Of a stretch of DNA of 64,000 bases, positions 34,271 to 45,530 are shown piece after piece. A program made the translations under genes and the position numbers. The notes under the pieces were generated by a model, which ran no database searches, was not told where the DNA came from, and worked only from the letters and a program-made list of their open reading frames with translations. Positions within the stretch are counted from its first letter, which is position 1. The number at the start of each line of letters is the position of its first letter. The stretch covers positions 21,023,725 to 21,087,724 of the forward strand of contig NC_052515.1 of assembly GCF_014356525.2 (NCBI RefSeq). Reading direction: 5' to 3'. The stretch is from Nilaparvata lugens (taxonomy: Eukaryota > Arthropoda > Insecta > Hemiptera > Delphacidae).

Positions 34271-34411
34271 ATTCACTTTTAATCAGCTGATGCCAAGCTT
34301 TTTATAATCGTATCTTTCCGTTTCTGTGAAAATACAGATGTAGTCAGCTGATTAAAAAAGAATTGTTCATGTTCGTGGCGCATATAATAATTATTATCTA
34401 TACGCACCTTT
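34233..34411. mobile_element. Palindromic MITE (family F), complete copy
   Basis: AAAGGTCCGTATAGATTTACG at the left is mirrored by TCTATACGCACCTTT at the right. Inner arms GCCACGAACATGAGCAATTC / GAATTGTTCATGTTCGTGGC and AATCAGCTGA / TCAGCTGATT pair. Its first 37 bp are repeated at 33332-33369 by the tandem duplication. Termini resemble those of 43983-44220. Confidence 0.85.
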
Positions 34412-34419
34412 AAATGTTT

Positions 34420-35400
34420 ACAGTGTTAGTCATTATTATGTTTAGCATAATATAATTATTATAATGATATTGGAAAATTATTGTCTAACTCTTACTTGAA
34501 TTACGGTTTCCTCCCTCAGAATTCATCTACAACTGACAAATGATCCAAAAACTGATACCATTGCACAATACTACAGTCCAGTCACCAGAAGTTTTTCTTG
34601 CAAATCTACTTTAAATGTGTTATTGAAGTACTAAATTATTTCTCCGAAAATTGGAAAATATAATAATCATCACAAGACACCTCACGTTAATTACAGGAAA
34701 TCACTCGGATCTAATTAAAATAGTTCATGATTAATTCAAAATTTATCAACAACTAATAACTGAGTGTCCTAAAATAGAGTAAGCAATAGCCCATAGCAGT
34801 TTCCCGAATACTACCTCCCCGTGAGAATTGCTTCATTGCTCCCCTGAGGCTGAGTTTCATTCATTGTTGCGTTTATGAATGAATCTTTCTCGTGAGAAGG
34901 TCAACGGAAATAGTTTTCAATGGAATTTTGATGTTACTACACGTCATAGTTCATTAATCATAGTAAATTTACGTCAACGTAGTATGAATTGACTGCTATT
35001 ATCCTGGTTGCTCATTATAGAAAAATTGCATACGAATAAAGTAAGATAGGACGACTATATAGGGACTTCAAAATCACTTTCCGATAGGTCAGAACACTGT
35101 AGGAGAGAATTTAATCTCTTTCATTCATTAATTCAGTAACAGTAACATTAATTCTCCAATTACCCACACACAAGCCTAGAATTCATGTGAACATCATCTC
35201 CAGCTAAAAAAGGCTCATCATCACAGCTTTATAGAATTTCTTCAAAAGTAAGCATGATGAAATAGCGCATATTCATTCCAATAAAAACATTCATAAATGC
35301 AAAAGGGGTTGGCAATTTTAACTCATGTATAAGGGATGGAATAATTTGATGAATTCAATTCGTGTTTAAATAGTTTTAAGTATTAATGGATGAGAATGAG
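34420..35400. other. AT-rich intergenic region
   Basis: I see no gene or repeat of note here. Confidence 0.4.
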
Positions 35401-35405
35401 CCGTT

Positions 35406-36767
35406 TTAATTAGCACGTTGAGTGCTACGCAGGTCTCCCAAGACCTGTACGGACTTCCAGCCTGTGCTATGGTAAATACATTTGGATGTCCCACGGTGAC
35501 GGTGCTAAATGGTTTCTATGCATTAATGCATTTTTAAATACTTCATTCATAACATGCTCAGCTTTGTTTTTCATAAATTTATTGCAAAGCCCTGAAAAAC
35601 AGTATAGGACCTAATAAAGGACCAGTATAGCACCAGAAGAGAGATAAACTTGATTTTCAATCTTTAGGTGATCTTTAGACTGTTTCCATTCTAGATTCAA
35701 TCACGGATAAGGCATGTTCATTCAGGCACAGATAGGCTGTTTATTTGATTTGTATTTATCGTCTTTTTAAGTGGTTCAATTTCAATATAGAAATGGGTCT
35801 ATCTTTCTCACTCGAAAAAGATTAAATTGGAAATATTGCACTGTGAATGGTTGTTGATTGAATGATTTCTATTATCGTTATTCCTGCCTCAATTTCTCAA
35901 AAGCTGGCTGCTGAGTAGTGTATGTATATTAATGTTCAAGACCATTGAAATGGCACAATTGAGTAGATATAGATTTTAGAGCCTATTCAAGAAGTTTGTA
36001 TTGCCAAGTGGTAAACACGTCACAACTATTATTACTTCTCAATTAATTCTTCCACATGAAATATACAGTATTTCAATAAGATTTTAATATTTATCTCTTT
36101 GTATATTTATAATTTTTGTCCTATTTCACTATTCCAGTACGAACATTATCTGCATTATTTCTTATACATTCTATCCATTCCCGTCACAGCTCTTTCCCTA
36201 TCGTCGAGAAAGTATCGTGGTAATATAACGATAAAATACAATCCAATCATTCAATCAACAAACAATTCACAGTGCAATAATTCCAATCTACTCCTTTTCG
36301 ATAGACCCATTTGGACCACGTAAAAAGACGATACTATTTCATTCATAGTCAAAGCTGACACACTCGTTCGCTTGATTCTCGTCTGCAAAACCCTTTGATC
36401 CTATTAAGTAGTAGTGGTTATATATTTTTAAAATATCTGTACTTTATTATAATAATGGCTTATAATGGCAGAAAATAGAGGTGAAAAACAGTGAAATCAA
36501 ATATATTTCTAAATACAGCCTCCAGTGCTTCAGGAACACTCGAGACGCGGGCTATGGAGGATTTAAGTAGATACATTCATACTGTAAAAATATTCCTAGC
36601 CTTCATGACTGAAGATAGATTGACTTGTAGATGGTAATACTGTTGAGATGATATACAGGAACCGAGAGACCTGTATAGCACAGTGGGCCAGACAGCTACA
36701 GGAACTAGGAGACCTATAGCACACGCTGCCAAGCCGGCTTTTCGCAGCCGCACTCAACGTGTTTTAA
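35406..36767. mobile_element. Possible nonautonomous piggyBac-like element
   Basis: TTAA at 35406-35409 and at 36764-36767 bound a segment whose ends are inverted copies: TTAGCACGTTGAGTGCTAC at the left, and GCACTCAACGTGTT at the right. Subterminal phrases around GACCTGTA and TATAGCAC recur at both ends. TTAA duplication with short TIRs is characteristic of piggyBac. The TIR start is not the usual CCC, and there is no transposase, so the class is tentative. Confidence 0.5.
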
Positions 36768-36911
36768 AGACCTTTCATGAGCTTCTCTTTGCTTTTTCCA
36801 TACATTCTCCTCCGATAACGTTGTTTAATGCGCTTTCTATATCGACAAAATCATCAAAGAATATTTTAATGCTCTTTAAAGCAATAAAAATCATTGATTT
36901 CGCTGGAAATA

Positions 36912-37014
36912 TGGTGACATTCACTTCAAAGTTCAAACTTTGCATTTCTCATGAATAACGTTAATGTTTCCAATTTTACTAATGCTAGAAGTTTTAAGTG
37001 AATCTCAGAATAGT
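36912..37014. mobile_element. Degenerate family-A MITE
   Basis: GACATTCACTTCAAA, TTTGCATTTC...ATAACGTTAATG, AATGCTAGAAG and AAGTGAATCTC follow the family order with many substitutions. Confidence 0.55.
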
Positions 37015-37019
37015 GATAA

Positions 37020-37990
37020 ACGCAATAATTTAGTTGATTTGTCATTTAGCCTTGAAATAATCGAGTAATCTACCAATATTCAATGTATTCATTAATGATT
37101 CACAATAGCATATAGTTTTATTAGGCCTACTTGTACTCTTGATTGTATTGAATACTAGTTCTACTACAGATATACAATAAACTACGTCTTGTTAAGAAGT
37201 TAAGTAGTATTTTCCCGATAAAAGAGTTGGAAAAAGTGATTCATTGTCTTGGTAACGTTCTTGGATGCACTTTAAAGACTTCAAGGCTGTTGACAAGATT
37301 GTCTGATTCTTTGAAAAGTTGCAACTTGTGAAAAACTATTAGATCATCCTAGAGAAATAATGTGGGCGTGTCATTGTCGTATTACTAGTTAACTTATAAA
37401 AACATTGTAATCGTTTTTATTATTATGCAATAACACTACCGTGTCTTATCGCTGTATTTGAAGCTATGATTTATTGCAAAGCTATGCAATTCACATCTTA
37501 CTAACTCTGATGATACGTTATTGATGATTGTAACTCATAACTCATTTTGTCAATGAGTGTAACTACTCAATAACTCATTTTATTAGCGTTGAAATCTTCT
37601 CAGTGAGCCTACTTAGAATTCCGTGATGATAAACTAAGTTGGAATTGTTGATTCACGTTTTCTACAATATCCAATTGTGAATGAAATTCAAAAGATTTAG
37701 AGAAGAGATAGGAGTAGGTGGAGACACTGTAGGCATGGGATTGAATGGGAACTGAATAAATTTAGCTTAAATCGAAAAGGGAAACGAATGAGTAAAGGGA
37801 TACTAATAGGAATAAGAGGCGACAGAAGATGGAGAAGATAAAGGAGATAGAAAAATAGTTGGAGTAGATTTTATTTTCCCCTTATTGACGAGGAATTTGA
37901 GGAGACATGAAGAAGTAAGTCGATACTTAAACGGATGGCGGATAGGAGGATTCAGACAAGAGAAAATTATTATTTTTAGTAAAAGGTCTA
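37020..37990. other. AT-rich, then purine-rich intergenic sequence
   Basis: AT-rich to about 37680, then the plus strand becomes purine-rich. I see no gene. Confidence 0.4.
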
Positions 37991-38016
37991 TTAGCCTTTA
38001 CACTTGTAGACTTTTA

Positions 38017-38163
38017 GTGCCGGTTGCACAAAAGCCGGGTATATTTGAATCGTGATTAATTTCACTAGAACCAATCAGAGAAGCCTTCTTTTGAAAAAAG
38101 CCTTCTGTGATTGGTTCTTGTGATATTAATCACGATTAAAATTTAACCGGGCCTGGAGTTGTG
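38017..38163. mobile_element. Palindromic MITE (family E)
   Basis: GCCGG...AATCGTGATTAAT is mirrored by ATTAATCACGATT...CCGGGCC, with AGAACCAATCAGAGAAGCC / TTCTGTGATTGGTTCT as inner arms. The flanks carry a 20-bp near-direct repeat (from 37998 and from 38168, three mismatches), longer than a normal target duplication. Confidence 0.8.
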
Positions 38164-38394
38164 AACATTTACATTTGTAAGCTTTTACAGTAGTTGATGT
38201 AAATCCCTTTTGATGTTGAGAAAGCGAGAAGAGATAATAAATAAATCATTTGTGAACTGAATAAATGAAAGAATATACGACTCGAATAGAAATGGGATAG
38301 GATTGGAAGGAAAAAAGAGAAAATAGTTCGAACTGAAAGGAAAATTTGACACGGAGAGAAGTGGGAGGAGAGAGAAGGAAAAGAAGTCGATAGA

Positions 38395-38990
38395 AGTGTG
38401 AATGAAGAGCAGAAACAAGGAGACAAACGAGAAAAACTTATCAAGAAGGTGCGAAGAAGGAGAAGGAGAACTGATAAGAACACGTAAGAAAAAAGAAAAA
38501 TGGGATACAGAAAGAAAATAGGAGGCAGAATGAGGAGAAGACGAGACGGAAAGAATAGAGAAGTTCACTTTAGATAAAGAGAAACATTGAGACAAACGAG
38601 CAATATTATTAATAAGGCACAAATAAGGGGAAGGAGAACTGATAAGAACTCGTAAGAAAGAAGAAAAATGGGATACAAGAAGGAACGGAGGCAGAAGGAA
38701 AAGAAGACGAGATGGAAAGAAGAAAGAAATTTACTTTGTATGAAGAGAAAAATGGAAACAAACGAGCAATAACCATTAAGAAGGTGCAGAGAAAGAGAAG
38801 AAGAACTGATAAAACTCATTAGAAAAAAGAAAAATGGGATACAAGAAGGAAACGGAGGCAGAAGGAAAAGAAGACGATACGGAAAGAAGAGAGAAGTTTA
38901 CTTCAGATGAAGAGAACCATGGAGACAAACGAGAAAGAATTATTAAGAAGGTTCAAAGAAGAAGAAGGAGAACTGATAACTCAAGAAAAA
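38395..38990. repeat. Degenerate purine-rich tandem repeat, about 185-bp period
   Basis: Phrases AGGAGAACTGATAAGAAC, AAAAATGGGATACA, GGAGGCAGAA and GAGACAAACGAG recur three to four times in the same order. The plus strand is almost all A and G, which opens long minus-strand frames of Ser/Leu/Phe; I regard these as artefacts. Confidence 0.8.
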
Positions 38991-39229
38991 AGGGATGCTA
39001 ATACGAAGAGAATACATACTAATAGAAGAGAGGAGAAAGAGAAGAGTTTATATACTAATAGAAGATAAAGCGTGAAGACGAAAAAATAATAGATTGAGAA
39101 AAAGGAGAAGAAACCATTGAGAAGATGCATGAGAAAGAAGATGAGATGTTTACGAGTGACCACAGCACAGCTGTACTAGGTCTATGTGGTCGCTTGTTAT
39201 AATATGTAACAAAAACAGAGATGGAGAAT

Positions 39230-39376
39230 TGATTCCCATGGACTCTCTCTCTCCTATTGGCCGAATTTATTCTCGAGCCTTCTCACTCACACTTTGTACC
39301 AGTTTTAAAGTCATGACGTCACAGCCACCGGTTCACAATGGTGATCGCAGTAATCGGCATCATTGTGATACAACAG
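39230..39376 (+). promoter_or_regulatory. Candidate promoter and first coding exon
   Basis: Contains an inverted CCAAT box (CTATTGGCCGA), a full CRE (TGACGTCA at about 39314-39321) and, downstream, ATG at 39338 in good context (TTCACAATGG). That ATG opens 13 codons, MVIAVIGIIVIQQ, ending exactly at a consensus donor CAG|GTGAGTCAG (39376/39377). A short hydrophobic start fits a signal peptide. No downstream exon is identified, so this remains a hypothesis. Confidence 0.3.
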
Positions 39377-39379
39377 GTG

Positions 39380-39670
39380 AGTCAGTGTCCTCCGGTCCTC
39401 CTCCTCCTCCATCACCACCTCTTCCTCCTCCGACTCCTCCACCTTCTCTTCTTCTCCTCTTCCTCATCCTTCGCCACCTCTCCCCCAGTTTAATCCTTCG
39501 CGTCTCTCCTTCCCCGTCTTTTCATCCTGCATCACTCCATCTCATGGTTTTCATTTCATCTCATTTTCCCTTCCCCTCCACACGATCCTTCCATCTCTCC
39601 CTCTTCATGTCCTTCCTCCTCTCCATCGCTTCGTCCTTCGTGTCTCTACTTCTTCTTCTTTTTCTGTGAT
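39380..39670. repeat. Pyrimidine-rich low-complexity stretch
   Basis: CTCCTCCTCC/TCTTCT-type plus-strand sequence. It gives a Pro/Ser/Leu open frame (39184-39669) that runs through the candidate donor above. I treat that frame as low-complexity read-through. Confidence 0.6.
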
Positions 39671-39983
39671 TTTTGGCGGCGCATGGCTTTCATTGCACCA
39701 GCGACCTCGAGAGGTTAGACACGTGGAGATCTTTTGGCAGTTTTTTTGACCGCCTCGTGTAACCGCTAGCGAGCCCCCAATTCGCGCATTTTTTGCACAA
39801 TCCCTTTATTGGTGAGTTGGCGTGTAAGGTGGTGCCTGGTACCCTACGCTCTTTTCTCATGGTTCAAGTCTCATACTCCGGTCGAGTATGTTGACCACTA
39901 GTCTTTCAACTAGGTACATCTTCTGATGGTCTAGGTAGATAGACTTCTACCTTCATCGAGGTTCTTTTTCCTGGATTTTCCTT

Positions 39984-40080
39984 CTTCTTCTTCTTCTTCT
40001 TCTTCTTCTTTCAAACAGGGATTAGGCTATTGCCTGTTCCGACTCATTCAGCTTGCAATTAGAAAAAATAAATGTGTAAA
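39984..40080 (-). repeat. (TTC)n microsatellite abutting a probable LINE fragment
   Basis: About nine TTC units are followed by AACAGGGATTAGGCTATTGC, which looks like retrotransposon-derived sequence. A related arrangement (TCTTCTTCTTCATGTACCG) occurs at 41220. Confidence 0.4.
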
Positions 40081-40439
40081 TTAATAACATCAATATAATC
40101 TAATAATCCTATCTATCTATTTTCCTTCTTTCCCAAAATAAATGGATAGGTTTTTTTATAAAAGACACATATATTGACTCCGATCAAGTTATATAATCCA
40201 TTGTATTAGATTTTAGATACATTCGCTGATCATTTGCGCAATTTTAGTGAAAATGTTATCAAGCGCTTAAATTCTAGATGTTTAATCAATTTTGCAGACC
40301 ATAAATACTTCATTATTTATGTTTCCCTTTGTCTTGAAGTAGGCTTCACCTACTATCTTCTTATTTTTCAGTTATTGTATTTCATTTTGTCTTGTGTTAT
40401 TTCCTATTAATAATGTTTGTTCCTGTCTTGTCTTTACAT

Positions 40440-40545
40440 ATCTTACTGTATGTGTAACCTATCCAATGAGACTTGTTTTGGCATGAAGCTGTAAGCCTCT
40501 ATAAGTTATAGTTTTCCATTGATGTAATAAATAAATAATGAATAA
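40440..40545 (+). mobile_element. LINE 3' end
   Basis: GCATGAAGCTGTAAGCCTC, then TTGATGTAATAAATAAATAA resembles a non-LTR 3' UTR with its polyadenylation signal and short tail. No coding part remains. Confidence 0.35.
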
Positions 40546-40579
40546 TTTTATTTACTACTATCATTTTTACAGCGTATTC

Positions 40580-41110
40580 TGTTAGTCTCTCCAAGATGCT
40601 CGTTCTTTCCCTTCGACTTATTCTCTTCTTCGCCTTTTCTCGAGTATCCATTCCCTTTCTCTCTCTTATCATTCTGTCATGCTCAGGCTACTCCTATGGC
40701 ATCCTCACTTTATCTTCATCTTATTCCTCTCCTTTTCCTTTTTTCTATCTTTCTCCTCGACTCTTCTTTATCGTAATTCTCATATATCGTGCATCAAGTT
40801 GTAATTTTCTTTTTTCTCCTCTTCTTCATCCAAACTTTACTTTTCGATTTCATCCTTCCTGTCTCCTACTAACACCTTCTTCTTTTCTCTCTTCCTCTCG
40901 TTATCCCTGCTTCTTCTCCTTCTTTTTCCCCTCCTTCTCTATCTCATAATTTATCGACTTCTTCTACGCTCATCAATTTTTCTTGGATCTCACCCTTCTT
41001 CTTCCTAATCACCTCTTGTGTTTTCTTTGTTTCCCAGCTTCAAACCACTTCTCTCTTTTCCAGTTATCTTCTCATACTTCTTTTCCATCTCTTCTTTCAT
41101 TGCTGTGTTA
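40580..41110. repeat. Pyrimidine-rich low-complexity region
   Basis: Dominated by C and T on the plus strand, the opposite of 37.7-39.15 kb. Its open frame (40596-40949) encodes Ser/Phe/Leu-rich sequence and looks compositional. Confidence 0.6.
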
Positions 41111-41215
41111 TCTTTCTTCCGTTACCAACGTCACTTGAATTTTGAGTTATATTGTGTGTATATTTTGTTCAATTGATTATGTATTGTAATGCTGATTAGT
41201 TTAATAGGTCTGTCA

Positions 41216-41345
41216 AGATCTCTTCTTCTTCATGTACCGTCTCCATGGCGGAGGTTGGCTATCATGATGACGATTTTAATTTTATTTACAGCTGCTCTGA
41301 ATAGGTCATTGGATGTACACTGGAACCAATCAAGACCTAGAATAT
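41216..41345. mobile_element. Probable LINE-derived fragment
   Basis: CCGTCTCCATGGCGGAGGTTGG and the following TTTACAGCTGCTCTGAATAGG look like a recurrent retrotransposon 3' segment. This rests on general resemblance only. Confidence 0.3.
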
Positions 41346-41349
41346 CATA

Positions 41350-42690
41350 ATAAAAATCAATCAATCACTCTACTTCACGACTGACTTCACATTAACACTT
41401 CAAAAATCGTTAACACTTTTCTTCAACACTCGTTGAAGTGTGTTTGAGATGGAGTGTTGAAGACTAATATTTATTGAAGAAGAACTGAACATTGTTAAAC
41501 TATATTATTGAACTCTAATCAAAAAAACAACTGACTGCTATGTCGTGAAAAACATTATTAAATTAAGTTATTTTTCTCAACAACTTTTCAAACCTTTATA
41601 GCTTCATCAGCTTGTTTTATGTTCCATGAACTGGAAAAAACTTGAGATTTGAACCGAAGATGAATATATTAACGGGTAACCTCATGGATACAAAAAGTCA
41701 ATGAATAATGATCAGATAACCGACAAGGAAAGGATACTCAAAATCAGTTGGTGGATCCTTGTAAATGTGGCATTGAGCAGTTCAATAGGAGGAACAAATC
41801 CAAATAATTGTCTACCAGGTCACAACAAAATACTATGGTGAGATTCATATTGAAAGATTCATCATTCACCACACATAACGTCAATGCTTCACATTTTTCC
41901 AATTCTGACAGTTAAGAGTGAACCAACTCTAATGAGCAGGTAGTGATTCACGGGGAAGCATAATGAAAGATTAGGATTTGAATTGAAATAGCAGAGATGG
42001 AGTGCCTTGAACATGATTCTTTGAGAAAAAAGAAAATTTCTCACGACTGATCAACAATCCCCACATGACAATAATCGTAGCTTTTGTTATAAAATAATCT
42101 GTAATTTTATGCTCTGATTACTTGTTGCTGAATACATTAGCATTTTGCAAATTAGACTGGACGATTAGATTTGGATACATAATTTGTATTATAACGTCTG
42201 TATTATTGATAATGAATTTTCTGGAATGAGTTCTAAAATGTTATTGGTTCTGAGTTTAGGGTGGTCTGGAGGGATGTGATTATCTTGTTTGAAGTTTGAA
42301 ATGCGTGTTCCCTGTCATATAAACTGTGTTTGGAAGCCAGTTTTGGTAGAATAATAATACGTCATAAAGATTCCAAAAATGAGTATTTTTTGAAGGAGCA
42401 ATTGGAATTGCAATTGTTTATTGATCCTTTATCAATTTCCCAATTTAATGATTGATAACAAAACTGCGAGAATATTGCTGTTTGAGTTTTGCAGGGAATT
42501 TTTCAAACAAAAGCCTACTTTAGACACTATGCATCGTTTATCTTCACACTGTTTTTATGTGGATATGCCTATGATTTCTTTTGCATCGATGAGAGAATAT
42601 TTGTGAGATATCTCAGCTGAGTATTCGAATTCTCTCAGGATACTTAACATATTGAACTCAACTAAACTCAAATGAACTGTTATCCCAAGT
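41350..42690. other. AT-rich region with one MITE
   Basis: Apart from the family-A copy at 41832-41930, I see nothing I can annotate. Confidence 0.4.
41832..41930. mobile_element. Degenerate family-A MITE
   Basis: CTATGGTGAGATTCA, ACATAACGTCAATGCTTC, ATTCTGACAGTTAAGAGTGAA in family order. Confidence 0.65.
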
Positions 42691-42702
42691 TATCTGCGCT
42701 CG

Positions 42703-42718
42703 ATTAATAATAATAATA

Positions 42719-42782
<64 letters not shown>

Positions 42783-42818
42783 TAATAATAATAATAAATA
42801 ATAATAATAATATAATAT
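42703..42818. repeat. (TAA)n microsatellite, 3' tail of a minus-strand LINE
   Basis: About 110 bp of AAT/TAA units with occasional TA steps. On the minus strand it is an (ATT)n tract directly following the LINE 3' UTR. Confidence 0.9.
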
Positions 42819-43868
42819 ACTTTTATTCACTTCATTGTACAATATTACAAAGCATAAAACATAAAAAATCAAGTGCACTCCTCATTAGGCTAGGCCTGCG
42901 TCGAGGAGTGGTTCGTCTTATGAATTACAGAAAATATATAAGAAAAACGATTCAGCTGCTTCAAGTACTATATAGAGCTACTTACATAAATAGTATTATC
43001 TTATGCCATTAAGCAATCTAAACAAAAATACACATCTTCCACAAAAATAAACAAATTGATTACAATGCTTAGTTTATATAGTCTAGTTTACAGAATAAAG
43101 TTGAACATATTTCAATGAAAAAAATGAAACGAAACAATTTATGAAGCCGATAAATACAGTCTCAACCTTCTACAGAAAATCGATAAGGAGGACTCTCTAA
43201 AAATATCGAAAGGTAAAACATTAAATAAACGAGAACCCTGAAAGGCTGCATGACCAGCCGCAGATGCAGTTACACATCTCGGCTCATACAGTTTCTCTCT
43301 GGCTTGACCACGAGTTGTATATCCATGTTCAGGAGTCACTGGAAAATCTAATGGTCGTTCAAATACATATTTTAATAAGTTCAATTTATATAAATCCTCA
43401 GGGCTTAGAACTTTGAATTCTTTATAGATTAGGTTAGTGGGATATCTAACTGGTCTATTCAGACATATTTTTACAATTTTCTTATATTGCAAAATAAGGG
43501 GTTGTAAGATGGAAGATCCACAACCTCCCCATCCAACAATGCCGTATTCAATTACAGAAGAGATTAGGGCAAGGAATACCATCCTCAACTGGTACAATGG
43601 AAGAATATTTCTCAATTGAACAAACTTATAAAATGTTTTCCTTAATCTATTACAAACATAAGAAATATGTGGCTCCCACCTTAGTCGAGAATCTATCATG
43701 ATGCCTAGGTATTTTACAGAATCATGAACAAAGAGAGGAACACACTGGCAATAAGACTGATTACAGTCAGGTTTATGAATTATTATTTTAAGTTGGTACT
43801 CCTCAGAGGGCTTACCAGCCATTGTGAAGTAAAAGGGTAGAACCACAGTTTTATCTTTATTTATATTA
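42819..43868 (-). mobile_element. 5'-truncated non-LTR retrotransposon
   Basis: The C-terminal third of a reverse transcriptase, a roughly 320-bp 3' UTR with AATAAA just before the (ATT)n tail, and abrupt loss of homology upstream of the conserved INKDKT motif near 43868. 5' truncation is the usual outcome of target-primed reverse transcription. Confidence 0.8.
43139..43846 (-). pseudogene. LINE reverse transcriptase, C-terminal fragment
   Basis: The 235-codon frame carries VKYLGIMIDSRLRWEPHI (the conserved YLG-D-L-W-H block), RLRKTFYKF and a Cys-poor C-terminal region ending RRLRLYLSAS. This belongs to the thumb and post-RT region of Jockey/CR1-type ORF2 proteins. The EN domain and the palm, including the F/YADD box, are missing. 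The frame is uninterrupted, so this copy is younger than the one at 45.6-48.9 kb. The clade is not resolved by eye. Confidence 0.8.
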
Positions 43869-43982
43869 ATTTATCACTTATTCTTGGACAACTTGGATGA
43901 AATGGTTGCAGAATTTGTTTTGTTCCTAAGCTCGTAAACAGCTTGAAACTACTGTATCAGTAGATGTGATACAAATTTGTTT

Positions 43983-44220
43983 TAAAGCTGCTTACAGACT
44001 TACGCGCTGCACGACGAACGCGCATTTCACGAACAAGGATTCGCCAAGTATATTATGGTGATCGCGATCAGAGCACGAGCATGCCATGTGTTCCAATGTT
44101 GTGGGTGAGCTTGACCAGTTCTTTGCGCGCGAACCGGAATCGTGTGACATGCGATCATACTGCGCACTGCTCGCGCTCTGTTTGTTTGTCGCGCAGTGCG
44201 TAAGTCTGTACGCACCTTTA
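43983..44220. mobile_element. MITE (family G), GC-rich core
   Basis: AAAGCTGCTTACAGACTTACG at the left is mirrored by CGTAAGTCTGTACGCACCTTT at the right. The core is GC-rich (GATCGCGATCAGAGC, GCGCGCGAACC), unlike its surroundings. Open frames here, on both strands, are by-products. Confidence 0.8.
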
Positions 44221-44364
44221 TGCCAACGAGACTCACTTAGGACGGATACAGGTACTTGGTTTGAACGGAGAAATGTCAGCTGTTCGTTTAAACACCGTAT
44301 GAAACACATTATGATAAATCCAATCATATCTACAAGTTAACGTGGTTTAGCGTAGTGTAATATT

Positions 44365-44482
44365 ATGATCCTTGATTTCAAACAGATTAAATTTGTCAAG
44401 TTCTGTTTAATCTGATAGAATCCATAAGGACGGCAAAATATCGTACGATCAAATATCGATGTATGTGTGTGGGGCTCAAGAG
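44365..44482 (+). mobile_element. Half copy of MITE family H
   Basis: TTTCAAACAGATTAAATTTGT, TTTAATCTGATAGAATCC, ATAAGGACGGCAAAATATCG and CGATGTATGTGTGTGGGGC match the loop and right arm of 52113-52294. The left arm is absent. Confidence 0.7.
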
Positions 44483-44615
44483 TATGTACGGAGGATGAAA
44501 ATGACGTTCTAATGCAGAAGTTTGATAATACTTTAAAAGTTTATAAATAAAAGTGTTAATAAGAAGTTGAAGAATCAAGGAATGAAGTGAATTCTGTGAG
44601 TAAATGTAAGCTTAC

Positions 44616-44708
44616 CTATAGTGGGATCCACTTCAGTCAGCATTGCTTGAATAGGAAGCATTGATGTTATTAATAAGGAATGCTGACAGTTTGGAGTGAA
44701 TCTCACTT
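44616..44708. mobile_element. CTATAG-family MITE (family A) copy
   Basis: CTATAGTGGGATCCACTTCA, GTCAGCATTGCTTGAATAGG, AAGCATTGATGTTATTAATA, AATGCTGACAGTTTGGAG, TGAATCTCACTTTA. Nearly complete. Confidence 0.85.
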
Positions 44709-44747
44709 TATTTGCATTGAATGCACACTGCTGAAGCCACCAGTATA

Positions 44748-44818
44748 ATGTCAGTATCCTTCCAGTATAATATCATTGCTTCTCACTTAAACAATGATGT
44801 CAGTTCGAAGTAGATCAC
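44748..44818. mobile_element. Degenerate family-A MITE
   Basis: AATGTCAGTATCC...ATATCATTGCTTCTCA...AATGATGTCAGTTCGAAGT keeps the family order. It follows the better copy by only about 40 bp. Confidence 0.45.
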
Positions 44819-45229
44819 TTTTCTAATGGAAATGAATGCGTCTAACGGTAGTGTTTTCGTCAACAATTTAGAGATGAGAGATGTGCTCTGATACTACATG
44901 CAAAACTTTCGCATCTATGATAACTCAAGTGGCATCGAATTATTTTTGTGAAAAATAGTAATTTTTTCATGAATTTGCAAATAGTATACTATATTGCCCT
45001 ACATAGATGCACTATACTACACAATGCAGTGATCAGCACATCTTGCTTACTAGCATGCATCTGAAAAATTGTGGATTGAGTGAGAATGTCAACGAGAAAG
45101 GAAAGGAAGAGGGCAAGTACAGTGGAATTGGAACGAGTGTAGAGGAGGAACTAGAGGAGAGAGAAAAAAAGGGATGCGGGGAAGAAGTGGAGAAAATTAA
45201 ATACGAAGAGAAAAACAAGGAGGTGACTG

Positions 45230-45233
<4 letters not shown>

Positions 45234-45273
<40 letters not shown>
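45234..45273. repeat. (GA)n microsatellite
   Basis: About 19 GA units. They abut the 3' end of a minus-strand LINE fragment that begins at 45283. Confidence 0.95.
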
Positions 45274-45276
<3 letters not shown>

Positions 45277-45282
45277 AAAAAT

Positions 45283-45530
45283 TAGATTTCTTTATTTATG
45301 TATGTTACAATATTTACCGGGTTATACACTAATTTACATGAAATGATGATAATGCTAGTTATTCAACGAATTTCACAAAGTATAAATAATTAATCAATGA
45401 GAATGAATATGGAATGCAATTAGAATTACGATAATATAATAATGTGATGTAACTTCATAAACCGGCGGTGTTTCAACAAATAATTGTCGATTCTTTTAGA
45501 AGGATATAAAATATCCTTCTCATTAACACA
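45283..45530 (-). mobile_element. LINE 3' UTR fragment
   Basis: CTTTATTTATGTATGTTACAAT, then GGGTTATACACT, closing with AAAATATCCTTCTCATTAAC. The same phrases occur in order at 49648-49918. Reads 3' to 5' on the plus strand, with AATAAA next to the GA tract. Confidence 0.65.

Noticed and set aside
38169..39163. Several Ser/Phe/Leu-rich minus-strand open frames
   Set aside because: They result from the purine-rich tandem repeat on the plus strand; overlapping frames are all equally open.
39184..39669. 161-codon Pro/Leu/Ser open frame as a gene
   Set aside because: Most of it is a pyrimidine-rich low-complexity tract, and it reads through a consensus splice donor. Only the first part near 39338-39376 looks interesting.
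43992..44340. Open frames on both strands near 44.1 kb
   Set aside because: They lie in the GC-rich core of a MITE with matching TIRs.
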